A stretch of DNA of 64,000 bases from Blastomussa wellsi. Taxonomy: Eukaryota; Cnidaria; Anthozoa; Scleractinia; Plerogyridae. The DNA is taken from NCBI GenBank assembly GCA_947652115.1, contig OX393573.1:4414052-4478051 (forward strand), given 5' to 3'. The position numbers and the translations under genes were made by a program. The notes under the pieces are model-generated. The model saw only the letters and a list, made by a program, of their open reading frames with translations, searched no databases and was not told the origin of the DNA. Positions 11,854-21,291 of the stretch are shown here, one piece after another (position 1 is the first letter of the stretch; each line of letters begins with the position of its first letter).

Positions 11854-12127
11854 CTTTAAAATACCAGAGCTCCAAAAATAACACCCTCTGGCAATCATTC
11901 AGCCGGCGACATCCAATCAAATTTCATGAATCGCAAATCAGCTGCCACTCAAGTGTCAGCCGACTTCCTCTTTATGATAGGCAGCAGCAGATTCACGTCT
12001 TCCAAAACAATTGCTCAGGGATCAGTCCCAGTTTCATGTTACGTTGTCCTTACGTTCATCTCCAATGCTTTATCAGCATTGGACTTTTCCCCCTTCCGTC
12101 GATTCGCAATCATCTTCAGTCTATAGC

Positions 12128-13681
12128 ATGGGAACAGCTTATAGTACATTGTCAGGATTCACTGGACGATGGTCAAACGCATTTCGCCAGCATCTTACTT
12201 ACGGCATAGCGAACAGGGAGGAAGACGACGATTCAGGTAAAGACGAAAATAAGAACGATATCCAAATTCATGATCGCCCTGGTGGCGGCAACTTGCAACT
12301 CGACGTATTAAGAGGCGAGTCTACGCCGCAAAACGCCACATGTAACGTACAAATCTGCAACTGCAATAATGTGGTGACCGGCGACAACAATATGATCATC
12401 GTTTCACAATCGGGTCAATACGCGAAGAAACTTCGAACTGCAACGGAGGTTGCCACGGTGGAGCCGGAGGATGTGGACGAAGAATCGCTTGTGGTTATTG
12501 GTGACGGAAACGTAATTTATGAATTGCAGGAAAGCAATCTGTGCCAAGAGAGAGCTTCAAGCTTTGAACAGGGTGATCGTAGACGATTACTTCCTCCACA
12601 GTTTGAGCCACTCGTCCTGCCGTTGCCCGGAGTTGACCCACGAAGTAAAAAATTGTTTGGCACAATGTGCGGCATAGTTGATCAGCTGTACCCTTTGCGC
12701 GACAGTGGCAAAATGGAGGAATTTAAAAAGGCCTTTAATGGAGTCCTATCGAGATTCCACAATCTCCCAGCTATTAAAAGTTTTCTTCTGCTTGAAGAAA
12801 GTGCAAATTTAACATATCAGAAAAGTTTTAAAGCAGCAACGAGAAAGGCTAAAGAGTCCTTAAACATTGTAAACGACGACGCAAATGAGATCAGTGGAGC
12901 GTTACAGGATGTTTTGACAATACTTGCTAATGTTGCTTTGGCAAGCATTTTTCGACGCAAAGGTAAGAGGAAACTGGGGAAGGCGTTTAAATGCTTGGAA
13001 GACGCAAGGGAGAGCAGCGAGCGGCTAAAAAGCGTCAATTTGACTATGCCCAAGTTTGCTCTCGCTCTTCTTGATTACGAACAAGCCCGCTACTACATGG
13101 AGTTTGCGACAGTGACAAGCGAATCGAAGTGTTACAACAAGAAGGCGGGCAAATTACTTGGTCTGTGCATCGACAGGTGCAGAGCACTTTCGGATCAAAA
13201 TCGGTTGTATACAGCGAAACAAATCTTTGCACTAGTCTGTTTGGCGCGTTTATCGCTTCCTTCTACTGTCGGCTATGCCGAACCAGGGCTGTGTATGAAG
13301 TTGCTGACGAAGCAACGTGCAAGGCAAGTCGAAAAGCACCTAAAAGAGTACGAACGCAGCCATCACTTGGGCGATTCTCCCGCAGCTGCAGAAGTCAAGT
13401 ATTTCATGACACGTTCAGAGTTTTTCTTTCTTAAGAGGAAGTATTTATTGGCCAAGAACTGTGGATGCCAGGCTCTCGACATCGCAAAGAAATATGATTT
13501 AAAGTTAGAAATTGTCCCAGCCCAGAACCACGTGGAACAGATCTCTCGCTTCTGTTCTTCCACCGCAGTGACACAACACAAGCTTCAAAGGGTAAAGAAT
13601 CTATCGAGTAGCTACAGCTCGTCTACCACAACCGATTCCGACCAAAAGTACAACTTAACGGGCTCGCCAAGAGCCACATGA
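12128..13681 (+). CDS. RHIM-like amyloid-motif protein with TPR-like C-terminal domain
   Basis: Single coding exon, 517 residues. ATG at 12128 is chosen because it is conserved in the copy at 7901, has A at -3 and G at +4, and begins MGTAYS, which fits the N-myristoylation pattern MGxxxS/T. Residues 31-60 are acidic and low complexity. Residues 74-92 (VQICNCNNVVTGDNNMIIV) and 121-133 (LVVIGDGNVIYEL) resemble the RHIM core, hydrophobic tetrad-Gly-Asp-x-Asn-x-hydrophobic; the usual Gln is replaced by Val. Residues about 171-475 are all-helical with paired-helix TPR-like units, including the family signature LRDSGKMEEF and a final unit (FFFLKRKYLLAKNCGCQALD). The tail is Ser-rich. Likely role (inference): a self-assembling, possibly membrane-anchored scaffold in innate immunity or cell death. 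No kinase, NACHT or caspase domain is present. Relatives at 17182-18534 and 45603-47389. Confidence 0.8.
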   Translation: MGTAYSTLSGFTGRWSNAFRQHLTYGIANREEDDDSGKDENKNDIQIHDRPGGGNLQLDVLRGESTPQNATCNVQICNCNNVVTGDNNMIIVSQSGQYAKKLRTATEVATVEPEDVDEESLVVIGDGNVIYELQESNLCQERASSFEQGDRRRLLPPQFEPLVLPLPGVDPRSKKLFGTMCGIVDQLYPLRDSGKMEEFKKAFNGVLSRFHNLPAIKSFLLLEESANLTYQKSFKAATRKAKESLNIVNDDANEISGALQDVLTILANVALASIFRRKGKRKLGKAFKCLEDARESSERLKSVNLTMPKFALALLDYEQARYYMEFATVTSESKCYNKKAGKLLGLCIDRCRALSDQNRLYTAKQIFALVCLARLSLPSTVGYAEPGLCMKLLTKQRARQVEKHLKEYERSHHLGDSPAAAEVKYFMTRSEFFFLKRKYLLAKNCGCQALDIAKKYDLKLEIVPAQNHVEQISRFCSSTAVTQHKLQRVKNLSSSYSSSTTTDSDQKYNLTGSPRAT

Positions 13682-13743
13682 GCGTCAAAACGTTTGAGGT
13701 ACTTTTTCAAAACACGTTCATGTACATAAATGATAATGTCACT

Positions 13744-13807
13744 ACCCTGCAAGCAGAGGTCCCTTCGGTCTTCCTAGGAAGATCGAAGGGACCTCTGCTC
13801 GCAGGGT
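13744..13807. repeat. perfect-looking hairpin just after the stop codon
   Basis: ACCCTGCAAGCAGAGGTCCC is followed by a short loop (TTCCTAGGAA) and its reverse complement with one or two mismatches. It begins 62 bases after the TGA at 13679-13681, so it should be in the 3' UTR. It could be a small foldback transposon or an RNA hairpin. Confidence 0.7.
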
Positions 13808-13933
13808 ATAATGTCACCAGATAATTTCAGCTACAAGCCGGAAAGTAGATGTTAATATTCTGGCATGGCTTCCGTGTTGTTTCAATTTTATTCATTGTAA
13901 CTCTCGAGATAAAATTTTGTATATTCGAATTAT

Positions 13934-14165
13934 AGAACGCCAAGCAGTTGTGGGTATGGCAAAGAGATTCATTTCCGGGTTTATGCCCAAATATGTATCG
14001 ACGCAGTTTACCAAATGTAGTATGATATGTAAACGCACGACTAGAAATTATAGAACGCCTAGAAGTTTTGGACTGCAGTAATTTATTATGCTATTATGGC
14101 AAAGAACTGTATTTCGTGGTTTATGCCCAAATATTTATCGACACAGTTTACCAAATATAGTATTC
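13934..14165. repeat. diverged tandem duplication in the 3' flank
   Basis: Two units of roughly 115 bases share TTATAGAACGCC, GGTTTATGCCCAAATAT and TCGACGCAGTTTACCAAAT. A perfect short repeat (ACTATTCTTTGGAACTAAG twice) follows at about 14160-14200. Confidence 0.7.
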
Positions 14166-15476
14166 TTTGGAACTAAGACTATTCTTTGGAACTAAGACTA
14201 TTCAGGACGGCAACTGGTCAAGAACGTTCCATTATCGATTTAGAAAATATTGAACGCAGTATGCAGAGCAATGTCATTAGTGTTTTCTGGGGTCATTTTA
14301 AGAGAAGTTTTGTATTACTTTGAAGTTAAGATTTTGTATATATTTTATCCCTTTAAAGGGGTTTGGTAACCAGGAATGAAGTCAACTTCTGTATGCATAA
14401 AATTGCTTTCAAATGAAAGCAAGTTTTCTAGACAGGTGCCTCAAAAGACGATATACTTCTGTTAGATTTGATATAAGAGTTCTATTAGAAAAACAGACCG
14501 GAAGGTTTTTAGAAACATTTCTCAACTTAGTATCCACCCCACACGTGAGCAAAGGCCATCGATTATAACTTACGCTATAAGAATTGCACCCGCATGTTGA
14601 TAAATACAGAACGTTTTAAGAATACTTCAATATATTAATAGATTAATTTACAAATATAATCTTCACTTGTAATGTAATACTATATCTTATTACTATTTTA
14701 AATCTGCAACATAAGAGATGTAGTTTTTATCTTATGAGGAATAAAGACATTTATTACCATTATTATCTTTTTTAATGGGGAAGACTGAGAACGAATGCAA
14801 CTGAGTTGAGGTAAACTCTTCAAAATGTGTCAGCTTCTGCGAGAAAGCTCTTTTAAAGTTTAATGCCTTGTAAAATCAAATGTTGTAAATATTTTGTTTT
14901 ATTATGTATTGTTCCTAAAAACGCCTATGAGGAGGATTAATATACTATGACATGTATATATGAATGCATATGTATATTAAACTGATTTATGGTCTTCAGT
15001 CTAACAACAATTGTCGTTACAACAGAAATTTCAGTGTTTGTTCACCTCTTCATCCAACACATATCATATGAATTACACTGAAATAGTTATCCTCAGAATT
15101 TTAAGTGTTAGTAAAACCTTGTTCTAAAGAATACATTAATACATTTTGGGCATCTCACAGGGATATTTCTCCAGGGACAATCCCCAGGGATTATGGATGA
15201 GTACCTTCATGTTGGAGGTAATCCTACTTGAAAGTTGGGTGTAGTTGTACTGTGATTAAAAAAGTTTCAGAAAGGGAACAAAAAGTATAGTAAAGGGAAT
15301 CCTTGGCACTTCAGGATTAGTGCTAGGAAGGGGGAGGGTATATACAAGGGTACCATTTGTAGGATAGGGAGAGGTGGGTTCACTATAGTATATGATAATT
15401 GCAGTTCCAATGCAATGTGGGAGTATATACTCGTGGGGTGTACCCAGAATTTTTCAAACAGGGGTGGGAGGGAGGG

Positions 15477-15604
15477 TAGACTACGAGCAGTCCCTTTTTT
15501 CCTTAGTCCGTCGAGTGCGGAGCGAACACATGCCAGGTTTCGCGCGGCTATTTTTTTAGCCTTGAGCTCGATGGACTAAGAAAAAAGGGGCTGCTCATAG
15601 TCTA
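15477..15604. mobile_element. foldback MITE with a perfect 9-bp target duplication, copy 1
   Basis: Ends TAGACTACGAGCAGTCCC and GGGGCTGCTCATAGTCTA. It is flanked on both sides by GAGGGAGGG (15468-15476 and 15605-15613). A second copy at 57850-57951 also has a 9-base duplication. Confidence 0.85.
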
Positions 15605-17117
15605 GAGGGAGGGTCACACTCAGGGTCCTATGTTGATTCTTCATATTTGCACGTTTTCGTCACCTGAATGTATACGTTCAAAGTCTCACAAAGTGGGGGA
15701 GGGGTCATGGGAACCCCAGGACCCCCTGGTTACGCCGCAGACGTCCTTTGGGCTTCGTCAGGTGTTCCTTCCCCATGGACATCTGCTGAATCGAACGTCC
15801 ACTTTCGTACACGGCTACGAACCAATCAGAAGTAACTTTCCAGTTTTGGGAAAATGATTTGCACGTGATAGGATAGCTGTCATGCAATGAGTCAATACTG
15901 ATTGTTTTCTTTAACTGGATTAAACGGCCTGTGAACAGAAGTGGACTGTTGATTCAGCAGACATCCGTGGGGATGGAATGCATGACAAAGCCCAAAAGAT
16001 GTCTGTGTGGGATGCTAGCTACACCCTTGAGGAGTACTTCCATGTTATTGTGTGTGCTCATGTGATTTTATGGTTCTAGCTTTGAAAGTCTCACAGATCA
16101 CCAGAGTCGAAACCATGGTTTGTGACCATTCAATTCTTAACAAAACCTACTAAGCAGTGCTCTCATGTGATGCTGTTTACTACACAAATTAGATGGCTCT
16201 TATTATTATTAACAAAATTATGAATATATTTATGAATACATATTTATTTTTTGCAAGTGTCCTGATGTGAGTTTAATGACAGCCATGTATGATTTCTAAA
16301 AAATTTTGATGTTGTGTGACACTTAGGTTTTACTGTCACATCAATGTCAGCCAAAAGTATTTGTTGGGGAAGTTGGACGGTCTTTCATACACCAGCTGTA
16401 ACATTAATCTATAATAATTATTGTAGTCTAAAAATATTGTTTATGTAATGATTCTCGAGTCTTTTTATCTTCCAATTGCAAAATACACTTTCCCGAGACA
16501 GCAGGGCATGGAGTTCCGTGGGGGAGGGGGTACTCCATTATATGGATAAGGTATGGTTTTGACCCCCAGTCCTGAACAGGGTATATAATTCAAGTGAGCC
16601 TGTCCTGGACGTTCATCAGTATTTATTCAGCCAGTCATCAAACATCGGTATTCTGTCTACTGAAGAACATTTCAGCTGGTGCGGTCTCCGTTCTGTTGTG
16701 ATATAATGTGAATGTTGGGGTGGGAAAATGCTCGGCATATTAGCATAGCATTGCTGGAGGCCTAACAGGCCTCATCAACCCCAGGGTAAATTTATAAGGT
16801 ATGAAATAAAGGCAATATTCGGCCGTTTAAATTAGAACGTAAAAGCTAACCTTATTTATGCAAATAACATTTCAGGAAAACAATCATCGAATAAATTATA
16901 CCTACTGGTAACTGCTCATTTTCGTCCAAAGTGTGAATAAACATCTACATCTACGTCCATAACTTGCAAATATCCTATTCGGACAGTTCGCAAGTAGCGT
17001 AAAAAGAAATGAAAAGCAAATAAAACAGCATAACAGCAAACATTTCTACCACATTTTCGACTGGTTTTGGGTGGAAGCCACAATGCATGCAGGCTCATTC
17101 GCCCGCCAAAACACCAG

Positions 17118-17136
17118 TGACGTCAAAGTGACGTCA
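17118..17136. promoter_or_regulatory. two palindromic CRE/ATF sites
   Basis: TGACGTCA at 17118-17125 and again at 17129-17136, spaced 11 bases start to start (about one helical turn) and 46 bases before the ATG of the gene at 17182. Full palindromic CREs bind CREB/ATF-family bZIP factors; use here is inference. Confidence 0.6.
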
Positions 17137-17181
17137 TTGTTGTAAACAACTTGAATCTTCGCGGGCTTCCATACTGAAGTT

Positions 17182-18534
17182 ATGGCGGCTTCTACATCAG
17201 TTAAAGAAGAAGAAGAAGGGAAATATCAAGTAAGCTTGATCAACTGCAACGCAAATCCCTTGATTATTGGCGACCGAAACACGGTAAATATCTACTGCAG
17301 ACGACTTGAGTATTCCGAGCGGCCAGCATGTTCGCGATCGGGAGGAATTCGAAGGACAGCTAGCCAAGATGGCGGCGAATTGCGCGGAATGAAAAGAAAA
17401 CAAAGCACGATACATTTTCCCCAGCGAAAACACAGGCCAGATCCTAGGTTGTGCTCGAAAAAAGGTTCGAGCGAGAGTGACGAAGAGACCGCCATGTATA
17501 ATGGGCCAGAAATCTTTCTAACCGTTCCCGATTCTGATCAAAACACGAACAAATTACAATGCGTTCTGAATCGGCTTCATCCCTTGCGAGACAGCGGGGA
17601 CTGGAAAGATTTCAACAGTCTTGCCGAGAGTATACTACAGGCTAAACAAGGCGACCTAGAGTTGGAACTTTTAATACTTATCGAAAAGAGTGTGGTAGTT
17701 AGTTATCAGAGTGATTTGGAGAGAGCCGAAGCGATGATTCACAAAGCTTTGGAAATCCTGAAGTATGCGGACGAATCGAAAGTTAAAATGAAAAACTTTC
17801 TCGTGACGATGGCCCACCTGCATTTAACTGGATTCTACCGGCGCCAGAACAAGCACGGTAAGGCAAATAGCAGTATAACCATTGCTGAACAGAATTCTCG
17901 AAATGGAAACTCTCGTTTTGTCAAGGCTCTTATTTACTATGAAATGGCGAGTAATTTAACTAAGTACATTTCGTCTATTCCGCTTGATCGGTCAGCACGC
18001 GACGAGTACGTAGAACGAGCAAAGAATTACATGAAACAATGCATTGATCTTTGCATTGAGCTTGATGATGGCAGCGTTTACATTAAGAAGCACCACTTTG
18101 GTCTTCTTAAGCTAGCTTTGATGGACCTGAATTGTCGAACAAGGGCTACCCGGTCCCAAATGACTAGCTCAAGGTGTATTGAAGAGGCCAGGGACTGCCT
18201 CGAAGTGGTCGAAGAAAAGTATGAACAGGAAATGAGTGAAGGGCAAAAAATACAGTTCTTCGTTGCCAAATCAGACCTTTGCTATAGACAAGGCGATTTG
18301 CAATTGGCTAAAACACATGCCAGCAACGCTTTGGACCTGGCAAACACTCATGGATTCAGTTTGGAAGTCAATGGAATCAAGGAAAGACTAGGTGATATTT
18401 CCCAACTGATTTCATCAAGGGAAACTATGACTCTGGAGATGCTGCACACAGATGAGCATATGGAGTCTTTATCATCAAGTACTTCACCTTCTCTGAAAAA
18501 CTCACCTTGCTCTTCAGGTTGTGAAATGGAGTAA
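17182..18534 (+). CDS. RHIM-like amyloid-motif protein with TPR-like domain, second gene
   Basis: Single coding exon, 450 residues, ATG with G at -3 and G at +4. Residues 21-38 (NCNANPLIIGDRNTVNIY) are the best RHIM-like motif in the window: like vertebrate RIPK3-type RHIMs it has an N-terminal Asn-Cys, a hydrophobic tetrad ending in Gly, then Asp-x-Asn. Residues 55-95 are basic with possible nuclear-localisation patches (MKRKQ, PQRKHRP). Residues about 121-420 are TPR-like helices starting with LNRLHPLRDSGDWKDF, with the family block FYRRQNKHGKA and a final unit LCYRQGDLQLAKTHASNALD. The tail is Ser-rich. It is colinear with the C-terminal parts encoded at 12128-13681 and 45603-47389. An AATAAA lies near 18715. 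Function unknown; a signalling scaffold is inferred. Confidence 0.85.
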   Translation: MAASTSVKEEEEGKYQVSLINCNANPLIIGDRNTVNIYCRRLEYSERPACSRSGGIRRTASQDGGELRGMKRKQSTIHFPQRKHRPDPRLCSKKGSSESDEETAMYNGPEIFLTVPDSDQNTNKLQCVLNRLHPLRDSGDWKDFNSLAESILQAKQGDLELELLILIEKSVVVSYQSDLERAEAMIHKALEILKYADESKVKMKNFLVTMAHLHLTGFYRRQNKHGKANSSITIAEQNSRNGNSRFVKALIYYEMASNLTKYISSIPLDRSARDEYVERAKNYMKQCIDLCIELDDGSVYIKKHHFGLLKLALMDLNCRTRATRSQMTSSRCIEEARDCLEVVEEKYEQEMSEGQKIQFFVAKSDLCYRQGDLQLAKTHASNALDLANTHGFSLEVNGIKERLGDISQLISSRETMTLEMLHTDEHMESLSSSTSPSLKNSPCSSGCEME

Positions 18535-19584
18535 TGTTCATGCATTTACTACATACTTATTTCGTTTAGTCAACATAGAAATTCTCCTTACATGCAGCCA
18601 TACATTTCTCATGGTTCTTGTTGGCAGAATTTTGTTCTTAATTATGTAACTACTTCATAATCCAATATTGCCAACAGATACTTTTTTATTAATTTTTGCA
18701 CTGTCCAGATTTAAAATAAATTGGAGAGTTTTTGCTCAAACTGTCCAGTTTGAAAATATCTGATTACCTTTCAAATGTCAAGAAAAATTATTTTGGAGAG
18801 TGAAACATTTGGTATGTCCATCACTAGACTGTGAACAGGCTCCAGGGGTGGGTAGGGGACGGTGGAGCCTGTCGACAAAGGGTTCAAGCTGCCATTCCGC
18901 CCCTTTTAATCTAAGCTGTCAATTATCTTTCACCACATCTCATCAACTGTGCAGGGAGGTATTGGAATGCATGAAAATATACATGTTACTCCGGGTTTAA
19001 TCCAGCTCTTTGCAAATTTATCTCCATTGCCTATTTTGTAAAACGCCGTTAACCTGTAATTCTCAGAATTTTAAAAGAATAACCTCGCCACCGATCTTCA
19101 ACGTTTCCAAAAATAAGGAACTGCTTGTTGTCCCTGGTCAAAGCGTGGCCCAAGTGGGATTTAAAGCCTCGCTAGAAGAGATTTTTTCCAACCTGAATTG
19201 TATGTATGTGTACAAGCTTTTTGTCTTTCACATTCAGTTTCCATCCTTACAAGTCGCTGCATGAGCCGGCTGACAGTTGATAGTTTGCTAGACTTAGTGC
19301 ATCTCCAGACAAGACCAAAAATGAGACGTCTACGAAATTCCTCAGCGAAAGGCTCATAAATGTTCTTTTTAGATCTGTAAACTGCTACTAAACAGCCAGA
19401 AGATACCATGTTTACACAACGATTTTCAGTGATATGCAAGGCCAACCTCGTTGTGAGCTTGTTTATGTTCTTTTAATGTTTTCATATAACAATTATTTTA
19501 TGTGTGATTGTTCAACGTGACTGAAAGTGTTGAAAACCAATTATATGTGCAAAGATAACTTTAAGTTGAACATCCCATCCCTGG

Positions 19585-19830
19585 GCAGATCTTTGGTCTG
19601 GGTTCTAGCCTCTAGCTGGGGCACTGCGTTGTGTTCTTAGGTAAGAAACTTTACCCTCACAGTGCCTCTCTTCACCCAGGTGTATAAATGGGTACCGGCG
19701 AAGATACTGCTGGGGTAACCCTGCGATGGACTAGCATCCCATTCAGGGGGGAGTAGAAATACTCTCTGTCGCTTCATACTACAGAAACCGGGATAAACTC
19801 CGCGCTGATGAGCCACAAGGCCTTGTGAGT
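19585..19830 (+). mobile_element. SINE-like repeat, GATGGACTAGCATCCCATTC family
   Basis: Contains GTTGTGTTCTTAGGTAAGAA, CACCCAGGTGTATAAATGGG, GCGATGGACTAGCATCCCAT and GGGATAAACTCCGCGCTGAT. The same blocks in the same order recur at 49478-49950, 54076-54233 and 55859-56100. Confidence 0.75.
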
Positions 19831-20752
19831 AAATAGAACTAATAATTTTTTTTTAATTTTGAGTTATTTAAAAATATTTCGTAAAACTTCCATCTTCTAT
19901 TTCCATTTGATAGTCCAAACTTCTATTTCCATTTGATATCAACAGTACACTAAATTATTTTATAATTATGTACATACCTTTTTAAACTATTTAATATTAA
20001 TACTGAGTAAAACTTTCTTCTGATATTGTAATATGATTTGCTTAAGATTTTTAATAGCTAGAAATATTTTATCGTACTGATTCTACTGTAGATATGAATG
20101 AGAGGAAAATAAATTAAACTAGTGGTTATGTACATGTGTATTTCAGTCATTTAATGTTATTAAGCCTCAACTGAAATGCTTTTCTCTGATTGGCTACGCT
20201 ACTCACTATCTATTCTGTGATAGACAGTGAGAAGTGGTTGTTAACAAAATGACGGCCCCTTCTTTGTGTTTTGAAGTATTGTCAGTGTCTAAAGAAGATC
20301 TAGAGGATTTATACTAAAATAATTAAATCATTCACTCTATTTTCCATCTTGTGATATATCACACGACCAAAATCTCAAGAAAAATGATTCTAACCTTGGA
20401 ATCTGCGGCTAGAACACTAATGTGTGAACACTCAAGTGGAAGCTGTGAGATAAGTAATGCTTTCATGTGGCACTTTTTGTTATGCTGTTCAAGGACGGTT
20501 TAATTTTCAACTTTCAAGATACAAATTATACAGAAATTCCAACAGTGGACCATACAAATGAAAGTAGTGATACTGCTCTATTCTAGTTTCAAATTTTGCC
20601 CAAAGGTATATATTGCAATCATACCTCTGGCATGGTTAAAAATAACAAAAAAAATGTACAATTACGTTAAAAAAAAGAAAAAACTCGTGTTTTATCGTTC
20701 TTACACAAAATGGCGTTCTAGCTGTAAGGCTGGTTAAGATGGCTGTTGTGAG

Positions 20753-20911
20753 AATGGGCCTTAATCACTCGGCGGCCATGTTGAGTCCCGAGGGATTGAA
20801 AACTTTTGTTTTGCCACGCGGGAACTCGATCCCAAACATTTGAACTCGAGGCTCGGGGTACAAAATCTATTGTCTTTAGCCAATATGGCCGCCGTGTGAT
20901 TAAGGCCCATT
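20753..20911. mobile_element. foldback MITE, AATGGGCCTTAATCAC ends
   Basis: AATGGGCCTTAATCACTCGG at the left is inverted as CCGTGTGATTAAGGCCCATT at the right, with the next inner bases (CGGCCAT) also paired. Confidence 0.75.
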
Positions 20912-21004
20912 GTTAAAGAAAAACAATCGCATCACGCAACAGCTCTCCAGTCACGTGCGAAATGGCGTTGAATCCATTGCTGTGTATATCGTACCAACAA
21001 CTTG

Positions 21005-21291
21005 TCAATTACTTGTGAAAGTGATCAGATATTCCGGGTAGCACTGGGAATCACGAAACACCACAAACACGTTTGGATTGGTCGTATTGTCAACGACTGA
21101 ATCGAAAAGAACCTCGGGTTGTTGAGCGGAAAGTGGTGGCGGCACCAGAAGTCCCTTTCGGCCTAACGCGTAGAAACCCACCACTACACGAGCCAGGTAC
21201 ATGTGCCTCAGTCCATTGCAATCAGGGCTTGTGTAGCCCATCGAGTAGGAAGCCCTGGATGCAAAGTACACTCCATTTCCATACAGCGCTC
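21005..21291 (-). CDS. PARP-like gene, last exon: C-terminal half of the catalytic domain
   Basis: Acceptor TTGTTTCAG precedes 21291. The exon opens ALYGNGVYFASRASYS, carrying the catalytic Tyr, then MYLARVVVGFYALG, DSVVDNTTNPNVFVVF and QCYPEYLITF, all standard PARP catalytic blocks, and stops at 21005-21007. The residue aligned with the PARP1 catalytic Glu is Val in PNVFVVF. Confidence 0.92.

Larger units (their letters stand above)
13810..17110. other. gene-free spacer
   Basis: AT-rich sequence with an AATAAA near 14741 that could end the upstream transcript, a foldback element at 15477-15604, and at about 15733-15777 a GCAGACGTCCTTTGGGCTTC repeat shared with 43573-43610. No protein-like open frame. 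Confidence 0.55.
18535..21004. other. gene-free spacer between convergent genes
   Basis: 3' UTR of the gene at 17182, a SINE-like repeat (19585-19830), AT-rich sequence, and a foldback MITE (20753-20911). Open frames at 18800-19445 show no family resemblance. Confidence 0.55.

Noticed and set aside
12011..12127. Upstream extension of the RHIM-like/TPR frame
   Set aside because: Starts at a non-ATG or weak codon and is not kept in frame in the copy at 7901; the MGTAYS start is conserved.
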